Both the position numbers and the translations under genes were made by a program. Below are positions 8,285-16,124 of a DNA stretch of 64,000 nt, piece after piece (positions within the stretch are counted from its first letter, which is position 1; every line of letters starts with the position of its first letter). The DNA comes from Bacillus sp. (in: firmicutes) (lineage in GTDB: Bacteria > Bacillota > Bacilli > Bacillales > Bacillaceae): assembly GCA_031180805.1 (NCBI GenBank), contig JAPSLL010000006.1, positions 1 to 64,000 on the forward strand, read 5' to 3'. The notes beneath the pieces were generated by a model that saw nothing but the letters and a program-made list of their open reading frames with translations, was not told the DNA's origin and searched no databases.

Positions 8285-8300
8285 TGTGATTGATATCACA
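8285..8300 (+). promoter_or_regulatory. Fnr box upstream of ric remnant
   Basis: TGTGATTGATATCACA matches TGTGA-N6-TCACA exactly in both arms. In Bacillus this is the Fnr site, used for oxygen-limited activation. Its centre is about 54 nt before the ric start codon. Confidence 0.8.
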
Positions 8301-8346
8301 ACACTCGTTTGTAAACCAAAATACCCATCTTTTAGGAGGTGCATGT

Positions 8347-9043
8347 ATGATTCAAAAATTTAACCGAACAACAACAATTGGAGAAATTGTCGCAGCCTTT
8401 CCACTATCCAGTGATTTTTTTAAGTAATATAAAAATGATTTTTCCTGTGGAGGAAATAAAACGCTAGAACAGGTAATAGAAAATCGGAAGCTTCAGGCAG
8501 ATGAATTTGTCGAAAAGCTTGAACAATTTTATTTAGAAAATAATCGATCAACAGATGAAACAGATTGGAGAATGGTTGAATCAGAAAAATTACTTCATCA
8601 TATAATTTCTGTACACCATCATTATGCCTTATATGAAGTTAGCAAATGACGCCATATGTGAATAAGGTCGCAATGGTACACGGTGAACATCATCCACATT
8701 TGCATCAGCTATTAGCACTTTTTACAGAGTTAAAGGAAGAGTTATACGCGCATTTTGAAAAGGAAGAAATATCGGTTTTCCCGGAAATTTTAAAATATGA
8801 AAAAGTAAAGTCGGAACAATCGTAATAGAATTGCAGACATTAGTAAAAAGTCTCGAGGATGAACACGATGCTGCAGGTGAAATTTTAAAGAAAATTCGTA
8901 TGTTAACAAACGATTATCATGTACCTGAAGCTGCTTGTGGTACGTATCGTTTAGTTTGTAACCGCTTAGAAATGCTAGAGGACGATATGTTCGAGCATAT
9001 TCATTTAGAAAATAACATCCTCTTTCCTAGGTATCTTTCATAA
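8347..9043 (+). pseudogene. Broken ric/scdA (di-iron iron-sulfur cluster repair protein)
   Basis: Intact Ric/ScdA repairs iron-sulfur clusters after nitric oxide or oxidative damage. Translation begins MIQKFNRTTTIGEIVAAFPL with AGGAGG upstream, then stops at TAA 8425-8427. Reading continues in the same frame with DFSCGGNKTLEQVIENRKL, where the family has a CC pair, to a second stop at 8647. The hemerythrin part resumes one frame away (VAMVHGEHHPHLHQLLALFTELKEE). The C-terminal EHDAAGEILKKIRML to HIHLENNILFPRYLS lies in the third frame, the 70-aa ORF of the track. One nonsense codon and two frameshifts mean the gene is dead, while its Fnr box and ribosome site remain. Confidence 0.92.
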
Positions 9044-9110
9044 TGTGTAAAGTCTAGTATTAAAGCTAGTTGTTGATTTCATTCATTTTGTTTTTTTATT
9101 GGAGAGAATT

Positions 9111-9195
9111 CGTGAGTCTCCTGTGGGAGAAGTGTGTCAAAGTAAGACCTTAAAGGGCTAATGCTCTTAATGTCCGTGAAAAGTAAAGCTGTAAA
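9111..9195 (+). repeat. Degenerate Bacillus REP-like element
   Basis: GTGAGTCTCCTGTGGGAGAA followed by GTCAAAGTAAGACC resembles the start of the GC-rich intergenic repeat common in Bacillus genomes (a GACTCCTGTGGGAG core followed by a GTGAGACC-like segment). Later parts have drifted. The local rise in GC supports a separate origin. Recognition is from memory of the pattern. Confidence 0.45.
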
Positions 9196-9249
9196 TAGGA
9201 AATAAGCAACTAGGATACACAGCATAATGCAAAAAAGGATAACGAAATG

Positions 9250-9279
9250 CCTACCCTAAAATGCTTGGGTAGGTTTTTT
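9250..9279 (+). terminator. Intrinsic terminator upstream of narK
   Basis: CCTACCC and GGGTAGG around TAAAATGCTT, followed by TTTTTT. It closes transcription coming from the ric remnant. Confidence 0.85.
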
Positions 9280-9358
9280 GTTGCGAAAATGTCACATCTA
9301 TCTAAAAACGCTCTTAAAATGTAATCTTTTACACAAACAGGATGAAACAGGTTTGCTA

Positions 9359-9394
9359 AGATACCTTTAAAATATGGCTAAGTTAAAGGTATCT
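9359..9394 (+). promoter_or_regulatory. 12-bp inverted repeat in narK leader
   Basis: AGATACCTTTAA and TTAAAGGTATCT flank a 12-nt loop. No T-run follows, so it is not a terminator. It may be an operator or a leader hairpin. A smaller repeat, TGTAATCTTTTACA, lies at 9320-9333. Neither matches a regulator known to me with confidence. Confidence 0.45.
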
Positions 9395-9473
9395 GGCACA
9401 AATGGTTTATAACGGTTAGTGTTGGCTATTTTTAGCAGCGTCAACTTAAAAAGGAGCTCGAAAGGAGAATAAA

Positions 9474-11000
9474 ATGATGAAGCGTCAAAAAGTTCAGCTT
9501 CCTCTTCAAACTTTAAGTTTAACCGCGGGATTTATGGTATGGGTGTTGATATCATCTATTATGCCAAATATCAAGCAGGATATCGGTTTAACTGAACAAG
9601 AAATTGCGCTTGTAACAGCGATTCCTGTTATTTTAGGTTCGATTCTTAGAATTCCGATCGGCTATTTTACTAACCGATTTGGAGCAAGGATTATTTTCAC
9701 GATTAGTTTTATCCTTTTAATCTTTCCTGTTTATTATATTAGCATCGCAAATTCATTATTTGATTTAATTTTAGGTGGTCTATTTTTAGGGATAAGTGGA
9801 GCTGTCTTTTCTGTTGGTGTTACCTCCCTCCCAAAGTATTACAGTAAAGAAAAGCATGGTTTTATTAATGGAATATATGGTGCAGGGAATATCGGAACAG
9901 CAATAACAACATTTACAGCACCAGTGTTGGCAAAAACAATTGGGTGGGAACAAACGGTTCGACTATATATCGTTCTTTTATTTTTATTTGCCGCATCGAA
10001 CTTTTTCCTAGGTGATAAAAAAGAACAAAAAATTAATCAGCCAATCATGCAACAAATTAAAGAAGTATATCGAAATCAAATACTATGGTTTTTAAGTCTG
10101 TTTTACTTTATTACGTTTGGTGGCTTCGTAGCATTTACGATTTATTTACCTAATTTTCTAGTGAACCACTTTGAGCTTGACCCTGTTTCAGCGGGAATAA
10201 GAACAGCAGGGTTTATCGTGCTAGCAACTATTCTTCGCCCGATCGGTGGCTTTCTTGCAGATAAATTTAACACATATAATATGCTTATGTTTGTATTTGG
10301 TGGATTGACGATTTCAGGTGTCATTTTATCCTTTTCACCAACGATTGAAATATACACTATTGGTGTTTTAACTGTCGCTGTATGTGCAGGTATCGGTAAT
10401 GGAACAGTCTTCAAGCTCGTCCCATTATATTTCTCAAAGCAAGCAGGTATCGTTAATGGAATTGTAGCTGCAATGGGAGGGCTAGGAGGCTTTTTTCCAC
10501 CTCTTGTCTTAACGTCTGTATTTAATTTAACTGGTCATTATGCTATTGGTTTTATGGCTTTATCCGAATTTGCATTGCTTAGCTTTGTGATTGTCGTCTT
10601 TATGTACTACCAGGAGGAACGACAAATTGATAATAAAATTATTCAGAACACGGCACAAGGGCTAATGATTACAAATCGTGAAGGTATTATTCAAAGTGTT
10701 AATCCTGCGTTTACAAAGGTTACAGGCTATGAAATGGAAGAAGTTATCGGGAAAAAGCCGAATATATTACAATCAGGAAAACATAATCGGTCTTTTTATC
10801 AAACGTTGTGGTCTGAAGTTAAAACAAATGGTTATTGGCAGGGTGAAATATGGAACAAGCGGAAAAATGGTGAAATTTATCCTGAATGGCTGACGATTAC
10901 GAAAATAAGTAATGAGGCTGGAGAAATAAAATACTATGTTGGTCAATTTAACGACATTTCGAAGGAAAAAATGAGAATGATCAAATTGAGAAAGGATTAA
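9474..11000 (+). CDS. NarK-type nitrate/nitrite transporter with C-terminal PAS domain
   Basis: 508 residues. Residues 1-385 are a 12-helix major facilitator of the nitrate/nitrite porter family, with two signature stretches: SLPKYYSKEKHGFINGIYGAGNIG around 120 and LVPLYFSKQAGIVNGIVAAMGG around 320. Residues 387-500 are a PAS-PAC module (NTAQGLMITNREGIIQSVNP, VTGYEMEEVIGKKPNILQSG, YVGQFNDISKEK) on the cytoplasmic side. NarK proteins normally end after helix 12, at roughly 400 residues, so this is a fusion. No kinase or GGDEF output follows. It lies four nt before the next gene. AAAGGAG precedes ATGATG; either ATG could start. Confidence 0.93.
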   Translation: MMKRQKVQLPLQTLSLTAGFMVWVLISSIMPNIKQDIGLTEQEIALVTAIPVILGSILRIPIGYFTNRFGARIIFTISFILLIFPVYYISIANSLFDLILGGLFLGISGAVFSVGVTSLPKYYSKEKHGFINGIYGAGNIGTAITTFTAPVLAKTIGWEQTVRLYIVLLFLFAASNFFLGDKKEQKINQPIMQQIKEVYRNQILWFLSLFYFITFGGFVAFTIYLPNFLVNHFELDPVSAGIRTAGFIVLATILRPIGGFLADKFNTYNMLMFVFGGLTISGVILSFSPTIEIYTIGVLTVAVCAGIGNGTVFKLVPLYFSKQAGIVNGIVAAMGGLGGFFPPLVLTSVFNLTGHYAIGFMALSEFALLSFVIVVFMYYQEERQIDNKIIQNTAQGLMITNREGIIQSVNPAFTKVTGYEMEEVIGKKPNILQSGKHNRSFYQTLWSEVKTNGYWQGEIWNKRKNGEIYPEWLTITKISNEAGEIKYYVGQFNDISKEKMRMIKLRKD

Positions 11001-11004
11001 AATC

Positions 11005-11538
11005 ATGTTATCTGCAATTCTAACATATCAAGGAAATGAATTTACGCCAATCCTAATAGAGTATGGTTTTATATGGATTGGTAATCGTTTTGTCTATCCT
11101 ATTAATAAAGGAACTCAATTGAATGTTGAGGTCAATACACTAAATAATGAACTAACTTTTAACTATTCTAATCAATTAGGTATTGAGGAATATAGAAAAA
11201 TCCATTCTCTCCTCTCTAGCATTCAGGACCGGCTTAAAGGAACAATCTACGATAATAATAGTTTGTTAGGCTATACTGAAACTGGTGAACCAGCGTTTAT
11301 TATAACAAATTGGTCAAAATGGTATCGATTTATCCAAAAGGCTATGCTGACATCACTTTCCGGGAAAAAGGTTCGTGTTATAAATGAAACTGAAGTTGAA
11401 CTCGCTTCAGGATTATTTGTTGGATATGAAACATCTACATATGAGGACACAATAACAAAATGTACTTTGGTTACACTATTCGGTGAAAAAACATTTATAG
11501 GAAAGGATTTAAAGATTGAAGCGACAAATGAATGGTAA
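11005..11538 (+). CDS. Hypothetical protein co-transcribed with NarK-PAS, 177 aa
   Basis: Not recognised. The protein is soluble with no signal peptide. The N-terminal half is beta-rich (ILTYQGNEFTPILIEYGFIW), and the end (VRVINETEVELASGLFVGYE) could be a small SH3-like barrel. It starts four nt after the NarK-PAS stop with its own AAAGGA site and is followed by a terminator, so the two form an operon. A partner or regulatory function for the PAS-bearing transporter is a guess from position only. Confidence 0.65.
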   Translation: MLSAILTYQGNEFTPILIEYGFIWIGNRFVYPINKGTQLNVEVNTLNNELTFNYSNQLGIEEYRKIHSLLSSIQDRLKGTIYDNNSLLGYTETGEPAFIITNWSKWYRFIQKAMLTSLSGKKVRVINETEVELASGLFVGYETSTYEDTITKCTLVTLFGEKTFIGKDLKIEATNEW

Positions 11539-11601
11539 TTTATGATATATCACTAGTCTGACTCCTTAAGAAAATAGTTAATAAGCTTAATAATTATGAT
11601 T

Positions 11602-11635
11602 GGGGGTCAGACCCTATGCTTAGACCCCCTTTTTT
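11602..11635 (+). terminator. Terminator of narK operon
   Basis: GGGGGTC and GACCCCC around a 14-nt loop, then TTTTTT. It contains GGGGTCAGACCC, a 12-mer also present in the element at 33860-33980. Confidence 0.85.
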
Positions 11636-11679
11636 AGCTTTTTACTTATTCCACATGGCCTAATATAAACAAAAGCTTC

Positions 11680-12468
11680 TTATTTAGGATTTTGTAAAAC
11701 TAAAACATAATTAATATCGTAATAATGAACAGCTGGTTTTACGGAAGCCGTATTTGTTAAACCATAGTTATCCTTCTTAACTTCTATCACTTCACCAATT
11801 TCTAAATTAGCAGGAAAGTAAGTGCTCTTTTGTGAAGTTGTAACAATACTCCCTACTTTAATTTCCTTATTGGTTTCAATTCTTGTCATTTTTATCAGGT
11901 TGTTTTCAGAATCATAGGATTCAATCATACCGAAAATTGACTGGTCATCTTTAAAGGTTGCTGGAATATAGCTTCTTTTCTGATTACTCGTAACTAGCTC
12001 CACCTCAGCTGAGTCTTTATGAACTGTTTTAATTAATCCAATTAGGCCGTCAGGTGAAATGACAGGCATATTCTTCTTAATTCCTTGGTTTTCCCCAGCA
12101 CTAAGTGTTAATGAATTAAACCAATTTTGACTATTTTCAGAAGAGAAATCTCGATAAATAACAGTAGCAACAAGAGGTTGATAGCTTTTATATCTTTCAA
12201 CAGCCTGCTTCATTTTTTCTAATTCACTATTGTCAGCTTGGACAAGCTGGTTTTCTATTTTAAGTTGCTCAATGCTTGCGATTCTTTCCTCTAACAATTT
12301 ATTTTCATTGTATAAGTTTAGAAATTGGCGAATATCTGCTACAAGAGTATTTTCAGTAAAATTCTTTACCAATTTGTCTGTAGGAATATATCTCATTGAA
12401 AACAGCAATGCAAGAACAGCTATCCCACCGAGCAATATGTAAATCTTCGTTTTCGTTTTCGTTTTCAT
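11680..12468 (-). CDS. MreC-like protein outside an mre cluster
   Basis: 262 residues in the MreC layout: a short basic N-terminus, one membrane helix at about 8-25, a coiled coil at about 55-95 (ENKLLEERIASIEQLKIENQ), then a double beta-barrel region (PLVATVIYRDF, GENQGIKKNMPVISPDGLIG, SIVTTSQKSTYFPANLEIGE). MreC scaffolds the elongation wall machinery at the outer membrane face. No mreB, mreD or min genes are nearby, so it is probably a second, divergent copy. AAAGGAG precedes the ATG. It is followed upstream by ltaS-type gene 12603-14579 on the same strand. Confidence 0.82.
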   Translation of the reverse strand: MKTKTKTKIYILLGGIAVLALLFSMRYIPTDKLVKNFTENTLVADIRQFLNLYNENKLLEERIASIEQLKIENQLVQADNSELEKMKQAVERYKSYQPLVATVIYRDFSSENSQNWFNSLTLSAGENQGIKKNMPVISPDGLIGLIKTVHKDSAEVELVTSNQKRSYIPATFKDDQSIFGMIESYDSENNLIKMTRIETNKEIKVGSIVTTSQKSTYFPANLEIGEVIEVKKDNYGLTNTASVKPAVHYYDINYVLVLQNPK

Positions 12469-12556
12469 GGTATCTCCTTTATTATCATGATGTTCATAGT
12501 TTAACCAACTCTACTATATTACCATATTTTACATAATCTTTGTAGATTTATAGAAA

Positions 12557-12593
12557 AAAACTGCCAATAGATCGATGATCTATTGACAGTTTT
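12557..12593 (-). terminator. Terminator after LtaS-type gene
   Basis: A 17-bp arm pair (AAAACTGTCAATAGATC with one mismatch) around GAT. On the minus strand it ends in TTTTTTT, ten nt past the stop codon. Confidence 0.85.
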
Positions 12594-12602
12594 CAAGATA
12601 TA

Positions 12603-14579
12603 TTATTTTACAGTAGATTTTTCGCCTTCTGATTTTTCATCAGAAGATTTCTCATCTGTACTATTTTTATCCGTATATTGATAATCTTTAGGATTAATAG
12701 GTGTAAATCCTTCAGGAGTATAGAAACGTAATAAATCTTGGTTAACGATTTTATCGGACATCTGTAGCTTCATTTCTGTAATTTCTTCATATTGCTCAAT
12801 TTCTTTTGTTTTCTCTAGCTTCTCACCAGTATTTGTATCATAATACTTTCCGTTCAATCCTGTAACATTCTCAGTAATAAAATCACCGTTTCTGAATGGT
12901 ACGACAGTTTGATGCTCAGGTGAGAATAAATCAGTACCTAATTGAACATATCCTTTTGTATCAATTCCTAATAAATGCATAACAGTAGGCATTAAATCGA
13001 TTTGTCCTCCGTATTGGTGCATTGTTCCACCCTCTACACCTGGGATATGAATAAATAATGGTACCCGTTGTAATTGTGCATTTTCAAAGTTGTCTACTTC
13101 TTTATTTAACACTTTAGACATCGCTGCTTTATGATTTTCAGAAATACCATAGTGGTCTCCATACATAATAATCATGGAGTTATCATAAAGCCCAGACTCT
13201 TTTAAATCATTAAAGAATTGTTCTAACGCTTCGTCTAAATAACGTGCAGTTTGGAAATAATTATCAACAGACTCATCACCAGTAGTATGCGATTCGATCG
13301 TTGCTAAGCTTTGATCGAGTGGATATGGAAAATGGTTTGTAACTGTGATGAATTTTGAATAAAATGGCTGTTTTAATGATTTAAGCATTGGAATTGATTG
13401 CTCAAAAAATGGTTTGTCTAATAAGCCGTAATTCACCACTTGATCGTCTTCCGCATTGTAATAGCTTAAGTCATAAAAATGATCAAAACCTAAAGATTTA
13501 TATATTTCATTTCGGTTCCAGAACGTCTTAGTATTACCGTGAAATACTGCAGATGTGTACCCTTGTTGACCTAATATTGCAGGTGCTGCTTGATACGTAT
13601 TGCGACCTTTAGTAGAGAAAGCTGCTCCTTGTGGCAATCCAAATAAAGAGTTCTCTAACATAAACTCAGCATCCGCTGTTTTCCCTTGTCCTGTTTGGTG
13701 GAAGAAGTTATCAAAATAGAATGTACTTTTATCCTTTGTTAAAGAATTTAGGAATGGTGTTACTTCTTCACCATGTAATTTATAATTAATAATAAAGTTT
13801 TGTAGTGATTCCAAATGGATATAAATAACGTTTTTACCTTTTGCTACACCAAAAAGATTTGGATCTGGTTCAGCATATATTGCATTTGTATAGTTCGTTA
13901 CCTCGGTAATATCATTTGAATCGGCCATCGCACGTTGTGCAGAATCGCCAGTACTTTTAATTGCATCATAAATCGTGAAATTGTACATACCTAAATATTT
14001 AACAATATAGTTTCTGTCAAAGGTTCTTGTTAATAACTGTGGTCGGTCTGTTTCAGCTAAGCTTAAATTTACCGCAAAAATCGCAATCGCTGCACTAAAT
14101 ACGATAAAAACTGTTCGTTTTTTCACTTTCGTTGTTTCAGGTTTTACGGCCTTCGTTAAAACAAGAAGTAATAAAATAATCGTATCTAGGAAATATAATA
14201 TATCGTATGGGCTTAATAAAGCTAAAATACTTTGTCCTAAATCTCCAGCATTACCTGTTTGTGTAAGTGTTGGCAATGTAATAAAATCTGAAAAGAAGCG
14301 GTAATAGACAATATTGGCATATAATAGGAATGACAGTAGGAAGCTAATGAAAATCATCATATTATATGATCGTTTACCTTTGAAAAATAATGCGAATCCT
14401 ATAAAGAATAAAACTGAACTTAAAGGATTGATAAATAGGAGAAACTCCTGCATTTTATTATCAATTCCTAAAGTAAATTCAACTTCATAAGCAATGTAGG
14501 TTTTTATCCATAAAAATACAATTGTTAAAAGAAAGAAATAAATATGTTTATTCATCCAAGAAAATATCTTTGTTTTCAT
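12603..14579 (-). CDS. LtaS-family lipoteichoic acid synthase (sulfatase fold)
   Basis: Transfers glycerol phosphate from phosphatidylglycerol to growing lipoteichoic acid, or primes it, at the outer membrane face. Five helices lie at about 12-30, 46-66, 72-95, 118-142 and 156-174, then an extracellular sulfatase domain. Metal/active residues fit the family: Glu257 in HLES, the nucleophile Thr301 in GQGKTADAEF and YGDHYG near 475. RAMA-DS around 216-221 resembles the signal peptidase cut that releases the LtaS ectodomain. The C-terminal tail (STDEKSSDEKSEGEKS) is charged and low complexity. 658 residues is normal. LtaS, YfnI, YqgS and YvgJ paralogues cannot be separated by eye. Confidence 0.92.
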   Translation of the reverse strand: MKTKIFSWMNKHIYFFLLTIVFLWIKTYIAYEVEFTLGIDNKMQEFLLFINPLSSVLFFIGFALFFKGKRSYNMMIFISFLLSFLLYANIVYYRFFSDFITLPTLTQTGNAGDLGQSILALLSPYDILYFLDTIILLLLVLTKAVKPETTKVKKRTVFIVFSAAIAIFAVNLSLAETDRPQLLTRTFDRNYIVKYLGMYNFTIYDAIKSTGDSAQRAMADSNDITEVTNYTNAIYAEPDPNLFGVAKGKNVIYIHLESLQNFIINYKLHGEEVTPFLNSLTKDKSTFYFDNFFHQTGQGKTADAEFMLENSLFGLPQGAAFSTKGRNTYQAAPAILGQQGYTSAVFHGNTKTFWNRNEIYKSLGFDHFYDLSYYNAEDDQVVNYGLLDKPFFEQSIPMLKSLKQPFYSKFITVTNHFPYPLDQSLATIESHTTGDESVDNYFQTARYLDEALEQFFNDLKESGLYDNSMIIMYGDHYGISENHKAAMSKVLNKEVDNFENAQLQRVPLFIHIPGVEGGTMHQYGGQIDLMPTVMHLLGIDTKGYVQLGTDLFSPEHQTVVPFRNGDFITENVTGLNGKYYDTNTGEKLEKTKEIEQYEEITEMKLQMSDKIVNQDLLRFYTPEGFTPINPKDYQYTDKNSTDEKSSDEKSEGEKSTVK

Positions 14580-14644
14580 GTGTAATACACCTCTTAATTT
14601 GAATAAATGTAAAAATACTAAATCTACTCAACGAACATTTAACA

Positions 14645-14673
14645 ATTCTAACTCAACGTATAAAGTTCGTCAA
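14645..14673 (-). promoter_or_regulatory. Sigma-A promoter of LtaS-type gene
   Basis: TTGACG (14668-14673), 17 nt spacer, TAGAAT (14645-14650). Both boxes are one base from consensus. It lies 65 nt before the start codon. Confidence 0.7.
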
Positions 14674-14978
14674 TATCGCAAAAATGGTAAATATCAATGT
14701 AAGCGGTTTGATTTAGTTCTTACATATTCTTAACTTGAGATGATTGTTTTTCCCATCTCCTTCTAGTGTTTAAGTTAATATGTATGCTATTAATTGATTT
14801 CATATTCAAATCAGAATTTGTCGAAGATTGATTGAAAAAAAGGTCATTTGTCCTAAACCATTCGATCTAGATACTTTTCGAAACTTCTGTGAACTCGAAT
14901 ATTCTCATTATGTTCATTTGCTTAATTACTAATGCAAAAAGTATAAGTAAAATCACTTCCATTTTTTTGATTATAAAT

Positions 14979-15019
14979 GCTATCTCAAAGTCAAAATGAA
15001 TAGGAATTTTTGAGATAGC
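14979..15019 (-). terminator. Hairpin closing the YwiC operon
   Basis: Perfect 10-bp arms GCTATCTCAA and TTGAGATAGC, eight nt past the last stop codon of the operon. The downstream run (ATTTATAATC) is only moderately U-rich. Confidence 0.6.
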
Positions 15020-15027
15020 CCGAAAGA

Positions 15028-15219
15028 TTAATCGTATTCGTTTTTTCTCCATCGTAAAAATGTAAAAAAACAAATTACTGATGAGATGATTGAGATTGTA
15101 CTTAAGATATAAATGCGCTCATATTCTTCACCAAAGAAAGACTCAACTGTCATTTGAAGCATAACAATGTTTACTATAAGGGTAAGAAAAATAACGACCC
15201 AATATCCTTTTTTACTCAT
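15028..15219 (-). CDS. Small two-helix membrane protein, third gene of YwiC operon
   Basis: 63 residues. Two hydrophobic segments, about 7-22 (WVVIFLTLIVNIVML) and 37-54 (IYILSTISIISSVICFFTFL), with a short acidic loop between and a basic tail. The track start is 12 codons upstream inside the previous gene. The ATG at 15219 overlaps the previous stop within ATGAGTAA, so translation is coupled. Not recognised; the setting suggests a role in anaerobic respiration. Confidence 0.7.
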   Translation of the reverse strand: MSKKGYWVVIFLTLIVNIVMLQMTVESFFGEEYERIYILSTISIISSVICFFTFLRWRKNEYD

Positions 15220-15475
15220 GACGAGTTTGTCTCCCAACTGCATATATGACCCCATCTACTACTTCAAGTTGTATGAGAGGAAGCTCACGTTGTGGTGGGC
15301 CAGCCATCGGGTGACCTGTTGCCTTTTTAAAGTCTGCTGTTGTCGCATCGATTACCCTTGGTCTAGCAACATTACCTTTCACTGGATTAGCCCTTACTAA
15401 TAAAAAAGAAACGAAGCTTAGTGTTGAGATAGCAAAGCTTGCAAAAATACCTAAGGATAGTGCTCTTAACTTCAA
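15212..15475 (-). CDS. Single-pass exported protein, second gene of YwiC operon
   Basis: 87 residues. One N-terminal membrane helix (about 4-27, LSLGIFASFAISTLSFVSFL), then an outside-facing part with ATGHPMAGPPQRELPLI and a short C-terminal strand. The start is a TTG that shares the TTGA with the previous stop codon, so expression depends on coupling to the upstream gene. No family was recognised. The lack of an independent ribosome site is unusual but fits the tight overlap on both sides. Confidence 0.65.
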   Translation of the reverse strand: MKLRALSLGIFASFAISTLSFVSFLLVRANPVKGNVARPRVIDATTADFKKATGHPMAGPPQRELPLIQLEVVDGVIYAVGRQTRHE

Positions 15476-15813
15476 TTAACCAACTGACGATGTTTCTTCA
15501 TTGCAAAATATATATTAATGAAGAAAAAGGGAACCATAGCAAAACCAAACAAAAGCATTTGCCATTTGAAAATGAGAACAAAAACTAAGAAAAAGAGAGT
15601 AAATCCTAAATAAATACACGACCATTTAAAGTAATACTCCTTTTTCTTCCCCTTTACGAACATTAGAATCGGATATGTAGCTAAATACAGGCTTAACCAC
15701 CCTATGAATAAAGGTATGTGTAGGAATGAAAATCCCCCAGAAGCGATTCCCAAAATAAAGGGAATAATTAACATTGCCCATGCACCGTGTTGTTTTGGAA
15801 GTAATAATTTCAT
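15472..15813 (-). CDS. YwiC-like membrane protein
   Basis: 113 residues beginning MKLLLPKQHGAWAMLIIPFI, the signature opening of the YwiC family, with four predicted helices (about 12-30, 35-50, 65-82 and 86-104). YwiC of Bacillus subtilis lies in the nar-fnr region and is longer, about 240 residues as I recall, so this copy matches its first half. Either it is a short natural form or it was truncated and its remainder lost. It is the first gene of a three-gene overlapping operon with a perfect Fnr box upstream. Function unknown. Confidence 0.82.
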   Translation of the reverse strand: MKLLLPKQHGAWAMLIIPFILGIASGGFSFLHIPLFIGWLSLYLATYPILMFVKGKKKEYYFKWSCIYLGFTLFFLVFVLIFKWQMLLFGFAMVPFFFINIYFAMKKHRQLVN

Positions 15814-15840
15814 TTTCTCTTATCACCAGCTTGTTTATTT

Positions 15841-15889
15841 ACTATAATCTTATCGTAGCGATAGAAATCAAAATGTGATGAAGCTCACA
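15841..15889 (-). promoter_or_regulatory. Fnr-dependent promoter of YwiC operon
   Basis: TGTGATGAAGCTCACA (15874-15889) is a perfect TGTGA-N6-TCACA. On the minus strand a -10 candidate TAAGAT (15847-15852) would place the box centre at -41.5, the classic class II activator position. An overlapping TATAGT (15841-15846) is the alternative -10. Confidence 0.78.
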
Positions 15890-15899
15890 ATCTGTTTTG

Positions 15900-16075
15900 T
15901 TGAAGTAATCAAATGTCCTTAGAGATAAGGATTTTGACTAGATATAATAGGCTGACTTACAACAACCTACCTTAGTATTGTTGTTTGAAGATGACTCCAA
16001 GATGGACAATTAACGTGACTTTAACATAAATTTATGATTAGCAACAATACCGGTCTTTATGGAAGAAAGAATTAG
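15900..16075. other. Intergenic stretch, nothing recognised
   Basis: AT-rich region between the YwiC promoter and the leuA terminator. No ORF with a ribosome site, no promoter of quality and only a weak ACAACA/TGTTGT pairing. Confidence 0.4.
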
Positions 16076-16078
16076 AAA

Positions 16079-16107
16079 ACCCATTTAGAGACATACTCCA
16101 AATGGGT
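16079..16107 (-). terminator. Terminator of leuA
   Basis: ACCCATTT and AAATGGGT around a 13-nt loop, followed by TTTTC on the minus strand, 18 nt after the leuA stop. Confidence 0.75.
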
Positions 16108-16124
16108 GCATAGCATATTCCTTC

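Noticed and set aside
8347-9043. Two or three separate small genes with hemerythrin-like content
   Set aside because: The pieces align in order to a single Ric/ScdA protein, so one broken gene is the simpler reading.
10142-10414. 90-aa minus-strand ORF
   Set aside because: Lies inside the NarK transmembrane region on the opposite strand; no independent support.
14867-15073. 68-aa minus-strand ORF
   Set aside because: Overlaps the end of the 63-aa gene and its terminator; no ribosome site and AT-driven composition.
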